Positions 22,913 to 35,625 are shown, numbered from the stretch's first letter. The stretch: DNA of 64,000 nt from Chimonanthus salicifolius (GCA_013350335.1 CM023540.1:53258905-53322904), one strand, 5' to 3'. A program made the numbers and translations. Notes: generated from the sequence alone by a model not told the origin.

Positions 22913-24171
22913 TGTAATACCCTAGATTTTTCAATATATCAATATTTACGAAAATGCCATTGGATTTGTAAATTGAAGGGTTATGATCATAGATGAGAAA
23001 AATGGTGGGACCCGTTGCTGAAGTAAGACTCAATGTACTTGTATAAGGTTTAAATTAAGTTAAATGGGTAATGTACATTTATTCGGGTCAAAGAGGTTAA
23101 TTGGGTCAAAGGACCCAAATGGGACCCAATGGGTCATGGATGACATGATTAATCATTGAGTGAGCTCAAAGCTAAATGGGGTTAAGTTTAATTAAATGTT
23201 CGAGTTTGAGTTGAATTGAAGTAAATAATGAAGTTTAGTTGAGTTGAATTTATGAGTTGAGTTAAATTAAATTGATGAGTAAAATGGGTTGAGTTGAGAG
23301 AGTTAAATTATTATAAATAAGTGAAGTGTGTGAATGAGAGTGGAGTGTTTTAAATTCCAATTCTAAACCAAGAAAACATTGGCTGCATGGAGAGGCTTTA
23401 CCATGCATGTAACTCCTACAAAAGAGATGAATGGGGTGGCGGTTTGGGAGTAAAAAATGGGAGGAGTTATGTTTTAAATTCAAACATTTTTACACGTTGA
23501 AATTGCATGGAGATTTTAGGTTATGCATGAAAGATTAGCCTATGCATAAGAGGAATTTGGATGGTTCAAGGGTTAAGTTACAAAACCGTTGGCATGTAGG
23601 AGTTTCATCTCAAGGATGAAACTCCCACATGAGCATATAATGAAAGGTGGCTGTTATGGATTACCAATTCAAACATGACCGTTGGAGCTTATGGGAGTTT
23701 CATTTCAAAATGAAACTCTCACATGCAAGGATAATGAGAGATGAATGATGGAGGGAATGTATACAACAAAGACATGCATGGAGCCGTTGGAACATGGAGA
23801 GTTTCATCTCAAAGGCGAAACCCCAAGGAAGGTATTAAGCAAATGGGAGTTACAGTTGGGTTCACACTTGAAGAAGGTTGCATCTAGGGCAGCCAAGAGC
23901 CAAAACCGTTGGAGGGTTTCATCTCAAGGATGAAACCCCCACATGAAATAAGTTATGGAAGTAAATGGGAGGAGAGTTACATTTGGTGCCAACCTTGGGC
24001 TGAATTTCATTAGCCAAAAGAATTTCATTTTCTATCACTATCTCTTCCTCTCTTGGACGTTCTCCATCTCTCAAGACCAAGAACATTAGCTGATTGCTTA
24101 TCTTCAATCAGTCCTTGGCCGATCTCTTTTGCAAGACAAAATATACAAAGAAGTTTGGCACCAAGGCTTAT

Positions 24172-26493
24172 TAGTTAAGTAGATGCTGGGGATTGTTTTA
24201 TTTTGGATGGTTGGATTGAATGGTAGATTAGTACTATTTAGTAATTTTGGAGAATAAGTTATGTACTTTGCTATCTAATAATGGAAAATTGGAATAGTCA
24301 TAGGTTCTATTATAACCTCAGTTAGATTAAGACTAAGTTAATTCCGCAAGTTATATATGTGCCATGTGCGGATCAGTTTTATGGACTTAGTTCATAAGCA
24401 CATGGGCTTGGCCAGTTAAGGGTCGGATTTAGAGATCCGAACTTAACTCGCGTTGTGACACTCCACTCCGATCACATGATTGTTATATTTAAAAAAAATA
24501 ATAATAAACTCTGAAAATTAGAGTGAAAAGGGCGGGGTGTTACAGTGCACATTATATTTACATAAAAATCCATCCTACACTTGACCCAAATAACCATCAA
24601 AACAGTCCATGGGGTTAGGCCATACACATGGCCGAACCCCAAGGTTTCCTTGATGTAAATTTTCTCATCCTACTTAATGATTTTTGGCCACAAAATGACC
24701 CATTTGACATATATAAAATTTACCATGTTTTGACATGATTTTTGTCCTTTAGAAACATCAAACTTAATCCACTTTTATCATGGGGTTCGGCCAACCAAAA
24801 TGGCCGAACCCAATGATGTATTTTCTCTCTTTTTTGAACAATCTCATTCAAGATTAATCCCTTGATGTGTTCGGCCAATCCATAACCCAACACATGCCAC
24901 TTAAAACCAGAATTTTAGAATTTTTCAAAGTATGAAAACAATCTAACTTAGCATCCGAAAACAGTCCATAATTTTGTTCCAAAAGACCATGTAAATTAAC
25001 CTATTCTTTTCATGGGGTTCGGCCATCCCATGTGGCCGAACCCTATAACCATTTTTTTTTATATTATTCATGCACTTCCAACTAATATCTAACCCTTGTT
25101 AAATTCGGCCATCCAATGGCCGGATTATGATTTAAAAAAATTATTTATCGAAAACCTACCGTTTCCGCGACTCCTCCAATTGATCTTCACTCCGGCTTGT
25201 TCCTTTCCCTTTCTTAGCCTCTCCTTCTTCTTGATTCCTTGATGGTCAAGGACTGATTAAGCAACCAACTGCTGCTCTTTTTTTTTTTTTTTAAATGTAG
25301 GACACGGCAGAGAGGTAGAGAGAGAAAGAATATTGGCTTTAGATGAGAAACCTTGATCCCCCTTCCTTTGCTCAATGTGTGCTCTTGATTTGGTGAAAGA
25401 AAGCAACCAAGGACTGATTGCAAATCAGTGACTAATTGCTGTTCTTGGTGTTTAGAGAGATGATAACAGTCCAAGGAAAAGAGAGATAGAGAGAGTAAAA
25501 TGAAAAAGCCCTTTGTTTAACCAAAATCAGCCCAAGGTTAATTCAGACCTTGTGTAACTCCCATCCTTAATCAAAGTTCTTTATGTTACTTGGGGGTTTC
25601 ATCTATGAAATGAAACACCCCAAGCAACCAACGTCCCTTGCTGGTATTTGTGTAACCTCTCCTTTTCTTCCTCCTCTCATTAACAAACCAAATGGGAGTT
25701 TCCTCATGAAACCTTTTCTTGTTCCAACGTGTGAAGTACCTTTTTGAATTTGAAAAGTCAAAACTTCTTTTTGTAACTCCTCATAACAGCCACCCATTCA
25801 TTCTCCATCCTTGGAGTTACCAACATGAAATAACACTCCATGTATTGGCTGTCTTTTGAAGACCCAAACAATGAACTCCATTCCATTTCCAACATGCATA
25901 CAATTTTGAATTTGAAATTCAACTCTCACCCAAGTAACTCCCATGTAACGTCATTTCATTCTTCACTTGGGTGGGAGTTACATGCATATGCAGCCAACGT
26001 TTCTTAGTATTTGAATTTGAAACAACCTACAAACCTTCTATCTCTACATCTCACTCACTTACAAATACATATTCCATCCAACTCATTTATTTAGCTCACC
26101 CCAACTCAACTCATTCATTTAATGTAACTCAACTAATAAATTTCACTCAACTAAACTCCATCATTTATTTCAACTCAAACCCAACTCAAGCATTTAACTC
26201 ATCTTAACCCAATTAAGCTTTGAGCTCAATTAATGGTCAAACATGTCAACCACAACCCATTGGGTCCAATTTGGCCATTTTGACCCATTTAACAAAATTT
26301 GACCCAATTATGATTTTTGACCCGTTTAAGTACATCTTATCCATTTATTTGTTTTGTAAACAAAACTACCATCCTTTGGGTCTTGATTGAACCATTGACC
26401 CATTTAAATTCAAATCAAATAAATCACAATGGCAATTCCGTAAATATGAATAAATTCATATAAATTGATACTTTGAAATTCCAGGGTGTTACA
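24172..26493 (-). mobile_element. Rearranged solo LTR N inside B's 3' LTR
   Basis: It splits B's LTR after GGCTTAT and before TATCACTCTC. The bulk (24545-26493) is a minus-strand LTR ending ...CCAGGGTGTTACA, with four GGTTCGGCC-type hairpins, a minus-strand donor-like GTAGGT at 25159 and GTTTCATC hairpins. The first 373 bases (24172-24544) are instead the 3' end of such an LTR in plus orientation, ending GGGCGGGGTGTTACA. So the terminal piece is inverted relative to the rest. The expected left duplication is damaged: TATCA is complete only on the right. Confidence 0.8.
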
Positions 26494-26693
26494 TATCACT
26501 CTCATCCAAGACCAAAGTTCTCTTTCTCTCTCTCTCTCTCAAATCTATACCTTGGCTGAATTATTCCAAGGAGGTTGCAGCAAGGTTAGTCTCAGCTAAG
26601 AGAACAAGAAGGAAGGAGGAAGGCTAAGGATCTAAGAGGAGCAAAAGGAACGAAAGAACAAGCAAAGATCAAATCGGTGGAGTCGCGGAAACG

Positions 26694-28473
26694 GTAGGTG
26701 TTCTATAACTTGTATTTAGTAAGATAACCAAAGAAACATGATCAGTCCATTGTATGTCCAAATCTTAAAAAGGGATGTACAAAAACCATTGAATATGAAA
26801 AGGAGGTGATTAGGTTTGGCCATGATGAATGGCCGAACCCATCAAAGGGTATGATCATGGCTATGAAGTTTAAATGAAGAGGTAAAGGAACCATGTAAGA
26901 AAATGAATGGATAATGATGTGTAAAAAGGGTAAGAAATGGATCATAGGGTTCAGCCACTTTGGATGGCCGCCATGAAAAGACTTGGTGAATTTTTAGGGT
27001 GTTTGAGAGATAAAATCCATATTATGTAATGAAGGTATTAAAGGGTTTGAAATGGAGATAAGTTTACTGTTTTGGAGCAGCTATGGCATGGTTGAACCAT
27101 GTTAATGTTATGGCTAAGTTATTGATCAAAACCATGGACAAATATTGGAGGGTTTACATCAAGGAAACCATAGGGTTAGGCTAAGTGTATGGCCGAACCC
27201 CATGGACTGTTTTTATTGATTAATTAGGGTAAGATCATGGTTGGAAATTATGGATGATGATATGTTCTTAATTTAAGAATCACATATGTATACCTATGGA
27301 CTTAGTATCAGTAAATAACCAACCATGATAGATGATGGAATATGGGATAAAAATCCATAGGGTGAGGTTCGGCCATGTAGTATGGTTGAACCCTGTCAAT
27401 GATCATTTGGTGGACTTAGTGCTAATTTATAATGTATTGGAGATGAGCTAATGAAGGATTTAAAGGACAAAAACTAAGTGGTGAGGTTCGGCCATGTTGT
27501 ATGGCCGAACCCCACTAAGGTGGTTTGGATATGGACTTTGGTCTTTAAGAAAAATTAAACAAAGTTAGTATTGTGGCATTATTGTAAATATGGATATAAT
27601 GATCAAAGGTGAAATGATCAAAGATGAAATGACCAAAGGAATTGGAATATGGGCCAAAACCAAAGTGGTAAGGTTAGGCCATGTTGTATGGCCGAACCCT
27701 ACCATGGTTCATTTGGAAGTTTGAGTTAATTGAATGGTTTTAGTTAAATAAAAGAGAGACCAAAATTTAAATGGGTGAGGTTCGGCCATGGGGTATGGCC
27801 GAACCCCACAAAGTGGTTTTTGTGACTTAGACTAAGTTGGAATCATATGGTTAAATGTTTGATTTGCTGTTATATAAATAGGGCCACGGGACTTGCTTGA
27901 ACGGTGTGCGAGTTGTGAACGGGTGACGGTTTAAAAGAACGGTCAACCTAAGTGAACATTGTGTAGGTTTCCTACCTTTTTGTAACCACACATATATGTG
28001 ATGTTTTATCTTAATTTTGATGAGTTATGTGCTAAGTTATCATGTTTCAAAGTAGTTTTGTATGGTAATATGTATTTACAAATGGCATGACATCATGGAC
28101 ATCTCATGCATGGCATGGGGTGGTAATTATGGAAACCGGAGGCCACACTCCGTTGGGGCATCCGAAAGACCATTGTGGGGTACCTTGATGATGAGAATCC
28201 CATCAAGAGGAATCCGGAGGCCACACTCCTTCGGGGCATCCAAAAGACCACTGTGGGGTACCTTGACGATGAGAATCCCATCAAGAGGATGCTATGTATA
28301 ATTGTGATGGGTGGGGCTCATTACATGAGCATAACATACATAGCATTGTTTTTATGAGGTTTTGATGAACATGTATTATTATATTATTTGCAAGTTGTTT
28401 TACTAACCTTTTGGTAGCTCTAATCGGAAACACTACTAGGCGCATTGATCTAACGGCCTATCTCTATCCTTAG
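26694..28473 (+). other. Predicted LTR leader intron (B 3' LTR)
   Basis: Same donor-like GTAGGT and CTAAC...CTATCCTTAG acceptor-like site as the 5' LTR. It contains the hairpin array 26815-27807 and two 78-bp units. In a 3' LTR it would be transcribed only if that LTR acts as a promoter. Confidence 0.5.
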
Positions 28474-28981
28474 TGGACGACGCAGGAAAGGGGAAGAACG
28501 AGGATCGTGATGGAAACCAAGCATAGGCGCTTGGGCTTTGAATGGACTTTGAATTATGGACTTTTTATTTAAGTTATTTGGACAATGTAATTTGATAGTT
28601 AGATGTTATTGGCATGTAATAATGTAGTTAACTATGGTTTGGATGGTTTGGTATGAATGTTTAGTTTAAGGCTATGCTAGTAATTTTGGAGATAATGTTT
28701 ATATGATTTGCTATCTAGAAATGGAAAATGGAGTAGTCTTAGGATCTATTATAACCATCAGTTAGACGAAGTAAATTCCGCAAGTTCATTGTACCATGTG
28801 TGGATCAGTTCTTATGGACTTAGTTCATACGCACATGGGCTTGGCCAGTTAAGGGTCGGACGTTAGAAGTCCAATCTTAACTCGCGTCGTGACATCCCGC
28901 CCCGATCACTTGTTATTATTATTTAAAAAAATAAAATAAACTCTGATTATTATGGTGAAAAGGGTGGGGTGTTACAGGTTA

Positions 28982-29731
28982 CTCCCGTGTGGTGGTCGGT
29001 TTGGGACTCTAGTGAGTCCGACTCTTGGGTTGGTCGTGGTATGTGTGCGGGTTGTCATGAGAGAGTCATAGGTCTGGTTGAGAAGTATGGATCATGATCC
29101 AGTTGGAGATCAGTCTGTGTACCCGAGGGTGGGTGGACCGCAGCAGATGGGCACATGAAGGAGTTGCCATACAGTTGTATTGAGTTGGTTAGAGGATGTA
29201 CTGGAGGCCCGGCTGACGTGGACCCGTGTGCTAGGGGTAGGGCACACGCTTGCATGGTCGTGCATGTAGACATCCTAGACATTGATGTGCCCATATGATT
29301 ATATGTAGTGTATGCTTGATGACATGTGATGCATGTCTTACCCTCACTGGGCATGTAGAGCTCACCCTTTGCCTCACAGGTACTTCATAGAGGAAAGGTC
29401 GACGAGACCCTCAATCGGATGTTGGGCGTAGAGCTACAGCTTTGTACTTTGTCATAGTTCCATTTTGTAATTGAGGACTTGCTAATGTATTTGAGATAAG
29501 TGTGTTTTTTCATTGAGTTGGATGAATGTAATAATGGACTGATGTTATTGTTTCCAATTATGATTGATACTTTATTGGTACTATTGATTTAATGGTGACT
29601 TGCCCATGGTTACTGTGAGTTGAGGGAGCAGTGCCTCTCAGTTTAAAAAAAATGCCCCTGAAATAGTGTTAGATCCGTGTTTTGAGACTTTGTATCAGTT
29701 TAACGTGCCCGTAGCGGGACGGGTCGTTACA
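28982..29731 (+). other. End of O's LTR with acceptor-like site
   Basis: Last native part of O's LTR, no gene. It contains CTCACTGGGCATG...TTTGCCTCACAG, ending at 29379, which parallels the ACTGGGCGCG...CCTAG site of the other LTRs. It ends GCGGGACGGGTCGTTACA. Confidence 0.7.
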
Positions 29732-29733
29732 GT

Positions 29734-29745
29734 TGGTATCAGAGC
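29734..29745 (+). other. Primer binding site of O
   Basis: TGGTATCAGAGC two bases after O's LTR end. It fixes 29731 as the end of a 5' LTR and shows that O lies on the plus strand. Confidence 0.93.
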
Positions 29746-31223
29746 CAGATTCAACTCTCGGACAGTGTATGTGGGAAATGGAGTAAGACTATGGACTAGG
29801 GATTAGGTTCATCCCTTTGTAATAGGGTAGATGGAACCGGGTTCCAAGAATAGTGTATGGACTTCCTCAGGTTGTCGTGGTGAGCCTAATGGAGCCGCCT
29901 TTGATATTGAGTGTTAGAGATGTATGTTTGGTTTGAGTTCTCACCTGAGGTTGAGTTTGGCCAGATTTTCGGTTTGTGGATTGCGCAATGGCGAGGATGA
30001 GCACTTGTTTGAATAGGGGAAACCTTGCTGGGGACAGTATTGCAGATGCCTTGTAGATTCCCCGCGGTCAGAGTGTATATTCTCAAGACCCGAGATATCT
30101 TGATACAGGAAATCGGGGTATTTGACCAAAGTATAACTTCAGTGCAGTAATCTGAGTGTGGCGACAGCACCCCGTATGGGTTGATACATCCTACTGATGT
30201 GAGTGATATGATAGTGCTCTTGGGTTTTTGGTTCCAAGATTTGACCTGATTCAGATACGCCCCTTCCTCAGTGACTTTGAACTTCACCGTGGTTTGAGTT
30301 TGGGTACAGAGGGGTTTGAGACGCCTTGGTTGTCACGACTCCATTGGAGCAAGTGATAGATATTGTGCATGTTTACAGGTAGCACATTATGATTGATGAC
30401 AGATCTCTTAACCGTTGGAGGTGTTTTGTTGAGGCGTGGATTTTCCTTCAGGCAGGGGTGTTGGACTTAGAGGCTTGATTTGTGGGCCAGAGTCGGTGGG
30501 ACCCCGACTTTGTTGGCCAAGAAGAATGGTGACTTGTTGAGATTTTGTGCTAGTGGTCGACGATTGAGCAAAGTTATAGAATAGGGTGAGGTTTTTCTCC
30601 TAGGATTGACGACTTGTTGAGACAGTTGAGGGGATCCATGTTGCTTCTCGAGGATGTGTTTTCAGTTGGGACCTTGTCAGATGCGGGTTTTGACCCCAGA
30701 GGCGCAGCTGACCATGTGTTTTCAACTAGTATAACAGGTTTGTCAAGGTGAGGTTGAGGTAGTGTCTTGCTGTCTATTCAGATTACTCCATGTGGCCATG
30801 CCTGCAGTTAGGTTGGCCGAAGAGAGCAGTCAGTTCTTGGTACGACGGCAATGAGGCAGTTTTTCTTGAGTGGAGGCAGACAACCACTGTAGTGATGGTC
30901 GTACTAGAGGTAGAGAGAGGCCGTAGGTGTGCTGTTTATAGTGATGTTCCTAGGGATGGTAAGGGTTGCATGCTGATAAAGGATGGATAATTGGTGGCTT
31001 CTGATTCGAGACGACTTGAGATTGATGAACAAGACTTTTCAACAATAACTTGGGATGGATGGCGATGAGATTGTGCTCGGGTTGGAGGTGTCCATTTATG
31101 TTGAGGGAGGTTCTGAGTATTCCCCCATCATCGTGGTTTTGAGTGCTTGTCCGTTCAGGAATAGTTGAGCATGAAACAAACGTGATTGTTAGAGTTTCAT
31201 GGAGTGATTGTTGATCAGGTGCA
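29746..31223 (+). pseudogene. Decayed interior of O with RT and RNase H remnants
   Basis: No intact frame, but broken pol pieces can be read in the usual order. An RT-like PTLLAKKNGDL-type stretch lies near 30510-30550. A piece read as IDDLLRQLRGS (compare [11 protein letters not shown] in B) lies near 30607-30640. An RNase H-like YSDVPRDGKGCMLIKDG lies near 30938-30988, followed by a degenerate ASRQLK-like stretch. About 1.5 kb holds what normally takes more than 3 kb, so much is deleted. Gag was not recognised at 29746-30480. Confidence 0.65.
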
Positions 31224-31867
31224 GAGACTGTAATACCCCAGATTTTCAGTTTATAAATATTTACGATTTTTGCCATTGAAAATGTGAATTAATGGATATG
31301 AACCATAGATGAGTAAATGTTGGGTCAATTTCCCAAATAAGACCCAACAGATGGTAGATGTCGATCAATGGAAGTAAATGGGTAAGAATTATTTAATTGG
31401 GTCAAGATTGCCAATTGGGTCAAAAGTCCAATTGGGACCTAATGGATCATATATGAGCTAGTTAGAAGTAAATGGGTAAGGCTTTATAATTGGGTCAATT
31501 GGTCAATTTTGACCCAACGGTCATGGGTTATGTGTTGGAAATAAAATAAATGGGTAAGGTATGTTCAATTGGGTCAAGAGTACTTATTGGGTCAAAGGTT
31601 GTTAATTGCGTCAATATGGCCAATTTGGACCCAATGCGTCATGGTTGACTATGTTGACCACCAAGTGAGCTCAAGTTTAATTAGCTTGGGACTGATGTGA
31701 GGTGGAAACGGAATCAAATATTTGAGTTGATTCAAATGAATTAAAGGAATTAAATTAAAAAGGTGAGTTGAGTTAAATATATGTGGTAAATTAAATGAGT
31801 TGATGGAAAGTTGGAGGGGTGCACTTCACCAAGATCAGCTCAAGGTGGTCCACACGTTGGATGCATG

Positions 31868-32012
31868 GGAGGTTATCTCATGCATGAAACTCCAAGATAA
31901 ATAATGAATGGGAGGTTATCTCATGCATGAACGGTTATCTCTTGCATGAAACTCCAAGATAAATAATGAATGGGAGGTTATCTCATGCATGAAACTCCAA
32001 GATAGACAATGA
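31868..32012 (+). repeat. Tandem repeat with ATGCAT in C
   Basis: Three to four imperfect units of GGGAGGTTATCTCATGCATG followed by AAACTCCAAGATAAATAATG. One unit is shortened. They lie in the upstream part of C. Confidence 0.85.
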
Positions 32013-32149
32013 ATGGAGTTGGAAGTTTTATGAAGTTACACAAGAGTTGGGGAGTTGTTTCAAATTCAAAAGAATGGAGAGTGAAGTGAAGGGCTGATGG
32101 TTTCAAACTCAAACGCCATTCACACGTTGGAAAGAAAGGGTGGGGGAAG

Positions 32150-32512
32150 TTTCATCTCAAAGATGAAACCCTCACATGAAGATTTAAATGAAGAGTGGAG
32201 GAGTTTCTTATTTCAAATTCAAACCCAAATAAGAATTAAAGGGGAGTTGGATGGTTTGGTGGTCCAAGCTTAAACAAAACCGTTGGGCTCAAGGAGTTTC
32301 ATCTCATGGATGAAACTCTCACATGGGCAAACAATGAGGAATGGCGGTTACATAGTTTAAAGTCACACATGATGTTGGGCACATGGGAGTTTCATCTCAA
32401 GGATGAAACCCCCAAGATGGAAAATGAATGGGGCTTGTGGAGGTTACACAAGACATTACATTATAGCCGTTGGAGCCTTGGGAGTTTCATCTCAAGGATG
32501 AAACCCCCAAGG
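32150..32512 (+). repeat. GTTTCATC/GATGAAAC hairpin cluster (C U3)
   Basis: Inverted repeats near 32153, 32296, 32387 and 32481, e.g. GGGAGTTTCATCTCAAGGAT then GAAACCCCC. Same family and relative place as in B, although surrounding sequence differs. Confidence 0.85.
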
Positions 32513-32945
32513 GAAGCATTAAGGAGAATTGTTAATGAAAGTGGGAGTTACAAGTGGTGCCACCAAGAGACATCACCTTGGGGCTGAATTTGATTAACCA
32601 AGGGAGGAGTTTAATTTCCATTCACTCTCTCTCTCTCTCCCTTGGTCGTCCCACCTCTCTAGACAAGAACCTTGGCTGGTTGCTTCTCCTCAAACCACTC
32701 CTTGGCTGATCACTCCTCAAAGACAAAATGGACTTAGAACAAAAGAGTTTACATCTCAAGGTTTTATCATTCACACCCAAGGCTGAAATACTCTCTCTCT
32801 TAAATCTATACCTTGGCCGAACCACTCCAAGGACTGCATCAAGATCAGTCTCGGCTAAAGGACAAGAAGGAAGGAAGGAAAGGCTAAGGAAAGAAAGAAA
32901 AAGAACAAGCCGGAGCAAAAGAAAACCGGAGGAGTCGCAGAACCG

Positions 32946-34915
32946 GTGAGTAATTTACTAGTTTTTGTTTATAAGAGCCATAGGGTTCAGCCATGGGTAT
33001 GGCCGAACCCCATGGAGGAAAATTAAGGAATGTATGATTATTTTTAAAAGGAGTAGATGAACCATAGGGTTCAGCCATATGTATGGCCGAACCCCATGAA
33101 AAGACTTGGTTATTTTTATGGATTTTTGAGAGATAAAAACCATACAATGTTATGAAGGTTTTAAAGGTGTTTTAAAAGGAGATAAGGTTAAAGTTGTGGA
33201 TCGGCCATTGCATGGCTGAACCATAATGTTATTATGGCTAAGGTGCTGAGCATAAACCATATATAAATATTGGAATGTTTGAAACAAGAAAACCATGGAC
33301 CATTTTATGGGTTAATTGGAGTTAAGAACATGGTTAGAAATTATTAATGGTTCTATGCTTTTGATTAAGGAATCACATATGATTATCTTGGGACTTGGTA
33401 TTAAGTAAGTAATCAGCCATGATAGATGATGACAAAAGGGACAAAAATCAATATGGTGAGGTTCGGCCATGTTGTATGGATGTACCCCACTAATGGGTAT
33501 TTGGTGGATTTAGTTTCTTTTGAAGTGGTCAACTTGTAATATAATTGGTCAAATCAAAATGGAGACTCATGCATGATGGATTCAAGTAAATGAAAGGTTA
33601 AACAAGGGTTAGGCTAATGCCAATATTGTAAACATGGAATGAAAAGATCAAAGGACTTGAAAAAGGGGCCAAAACCAAAATGGTGAGGTTCGGCCATGTT
33701 ATATGGCCGAACCCCACTAAGATGGATTTTCATGGACCAAGGTTTTATGGATTAGGTGGTTACCAATGGTGGATGATTTATTGTTAAGTGATTAACTAAG
33801 AAATTAGGAAGTAATGAATCAAAGGAAAGAATAAAATCAAATAGGTGAGGCTCGGCCATAGTGTATGGCCGAACCCCACAAGTTGTTGTTTTTGGACTTA
33901 GGTTATTATGTGGGTTAGATGAGTAATGTATAAATGGATAAATAAATGGAATTGTGTGATTGGGCTTAAGAACCCAAAGGAGGGACTAAAACAAAATAAA
34001 TGAGGTTCGGCCATGGTGTATGGCCGAACCCCACAAGGTGTGTAGATGATCTCAGACATTGATGTGAATCAAATGGGTTGTTGGTTTGATTGATTGTGGT
34101 GTAAATAAGGTAACGAGACCTTACAAGTGGGACGCGATCGGGAGCGGTCGACGGTTTAAGAAGCAAGGAGACTTAGTGGTCTTGGTAGGATTCCTACATC
34201 ATTGAAACCATGGATATGTATTATGTACTTATGATGATTTTATTTCATGTTTGATAAGTTATTTTGGTATCAAACAATATGTTGCAATTATGGGATTTTC
34301 ATGCTATGTTTTGTAATATTCTAAAACATGTTGGCATTTGCATCTCATGCATGGCATGGGAGGGATGGAATGTAACAGGAGACCCACGCTCCGTCAGGGC
34401 GTCCGTAAGTCGTGAGGGGTATTTTAACCAGGGACCCACACTCCGTCGAGGCTTCCGTAAAGCACTACTGGGGGATACCTTGATGATGAGAATCCCATCA
34501 AGAGGATACTATGTATGGATACCTTGATGAGGAGAATTTCATCAAGAGGATACTATGTATGATACCTTGATAATGAGAATCCCATCAAGAGGATACTATG
34601 TATGAAGACCTTGATGATGAGCATTCCATCAAGAGGATACTATAAGTTTATGATGGGTGGGACTCATTGCATATGATAGCATGACATGGCATTGAATCGC
34701 CATGATTATGATCTTTATTATCATGCAAGGTTTGTGGTTTTTATTTGTATGATTGGATCTCTATTATCATACACTGTTTTGGATATGATGTTTTACAAGT
34801 ATGATATGGTATATTATATCTGGATTTTATATACTAACCCATGTGTTAGCCCTAATTGGAATACCTACTGGGTGCGTTGTCTAACGCCCTACTTCTACCC
34901 TACTTGATGACACAG
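32946..34915 (+). other. Predicted LTR leader intron with hairpin array (C)
   Basis: Donor-like CCG|GTGAGT at 32946 after GGAGGAGTCGCAGAA. The usual acceptor position reads CTTCTACCCTAC, so AG is lost there; the next AG is CACAG at 34915. Hairpins near 32988, 33067, 33464, 33687, 33850 and 34004 lie inside. The acceptor change is either a mutation or shows that the site is not needed in this copy. Confidence 0.45.
34487..34645 (+). repeat. Tandem CTTGATG...CATCAAG hairpin units in C
   Basis: Four imperfect units of about 40-46 bp, each ACCTTGATGATGAGAATCCC followed by ATCAAGAGGATACTATG. They are related to the second half of B's 78-bp unit. Confidence 0.88.
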
Positions 34916-35346
34916 GAAGGGAACAGAACGAGGACGTGATTGGAGCCAAGCTTAGGAGCTTGGATGAATAAGCTATATGTTGTTTATGTTATTCGGAATT
35001 GTAATAACGTAGATTTATTTGCTATGGATTGGATGGTTAATGTTTGGATATTTAAGTTATGATAATTATTATTAAGTGTTGGACTACTTTGCTATCTAAA
35101 TTGGAATAGGATTGTTATCCTATTGTTATTCTGCATATATGATTTATTCCGCAAGTTAACTTAATACGTGTGAACCATCTCAGTGGATTTAGTTCATGCA
35201 CACGTATGGTTGGCCAGTTAAGGGTTGGGCTTTAGAAGCTCGGACTTAGCTCACGTCGTGACACTCCGCTCTTATCACTTGTTTATTTATTTTAGAAAAG
35301 AAATAGACTCTGATTTCGAGTGAAAAGGGCGGGGTGTTACAGAGAC

Positions 35347-35625
35347 TGCATCGACTAGTTTATATTGTTTGGTAGTTCAATCAGTGTTGAGTGGTAGAGC
35401 CCCAGAGATTCAGTGTTCAGGTGCAGGGGCAGTTGGACTATGGGATCCTGCGATGTGTATTGGTGAGTTGGATAGCTAGACTATGAGACCAGATGGTAGA
35501 TTGACTCTCCAGAGCAGATTGTTGGCGATTCAGCTTGAGCGGTGCCGTGTGGAGGTACTTCGACTCCTTCACCATGGATTAGGAGTGTCAGATCGAGGTT
35601 TGAGTATGGTAGAAGTTTGCTCCAC
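35347..35625 (+). other. Remaining interior of O, right of C
   Basis: It continues O after the right GAGAC copy and has the same G/T-rich composition. No domain was recognised. Composition changes to AT-rich near 35625-35640, taken as O's truncated right edge; no 3' LTR or duplication is visible. Confidence 0.4.

Larger units (their letters stand above)
13997..28976 (+). mobile_element. Full-length Ty3/gypsy chromovirus B (Tekay/Del-like), duplication GGTTA
   Basis: Parts in order: 5' LTR 13997-17818, PBS, gag, pol (protease, RT, RNase H, integrase, chromodomain), PPT, and 3' LTR 22913-28976 interrupted by N. GGTTA flanks both ends (13992-13996 and 28977-28981). LTRs of about 3.8 kb and an integrase with C-terminal chromodomain fit the Tekay/Del chromovirus lineage. 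Gag-pol has at least seven in-frame stops and several frameshifts, so it is defective, although the two LTRs are nearly identical over long stretches. Confidence 0.95.
22913..28976 (+). mobile_element. 3' LTR of element B, interrupted by N
   Basis: Native parts are 22913-24171 and 26494-28976, about 3.74 kb together, nearly identical to the 5' LTR. Differences are concentrated: one 78-bp tandem unit fewer, and hairpins lost or gained at 26891 and 27364. It ends GGGGTGTTACA and is followed by GGTTA. Confidence 0.93.
3254..29731 (+). mobile_element. LTR of old Ty3/gypsy element O, split by three nested insertions
   Basis: The LTR opens TGTAATAACCTGACCCG and closes at 29731 with GGGTCGTTACA, directly before a primer site. 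Native pieces are 3254-3346, 7201-10126, 13772-13996 and 28982-29731, about 4 kb together. The joins are exact: removing A1, S2 and B with one copy of each 5-bp duplication restores continuity. The family is probably chromovirus-like, judged from the TGTAATA...GTTACA ends and the pol remnants downstream. A second copy of this LTR was not found, so the element is truncated on its right. Confidence 0.8.
31229..35341 (+). mobile_element. Solo LTR C, duplication GAGAC
   Basis: TGTAATACCCCAG to GGGCGGGGTGTTACA, 4113 bp, with GAGAC at 31224-31228 and 35342-35346. No interior. It contains GTTTCATC hairpins (32150-32510), a CTCTCTCTCTC leader near 32624, GGTTCGGCC hairpins (32987-34035), tandem CTTGATG/CATCAAG units and the terminal hairpin near 35215. 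It was inserted in O's interior. Confidence 0.95.
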
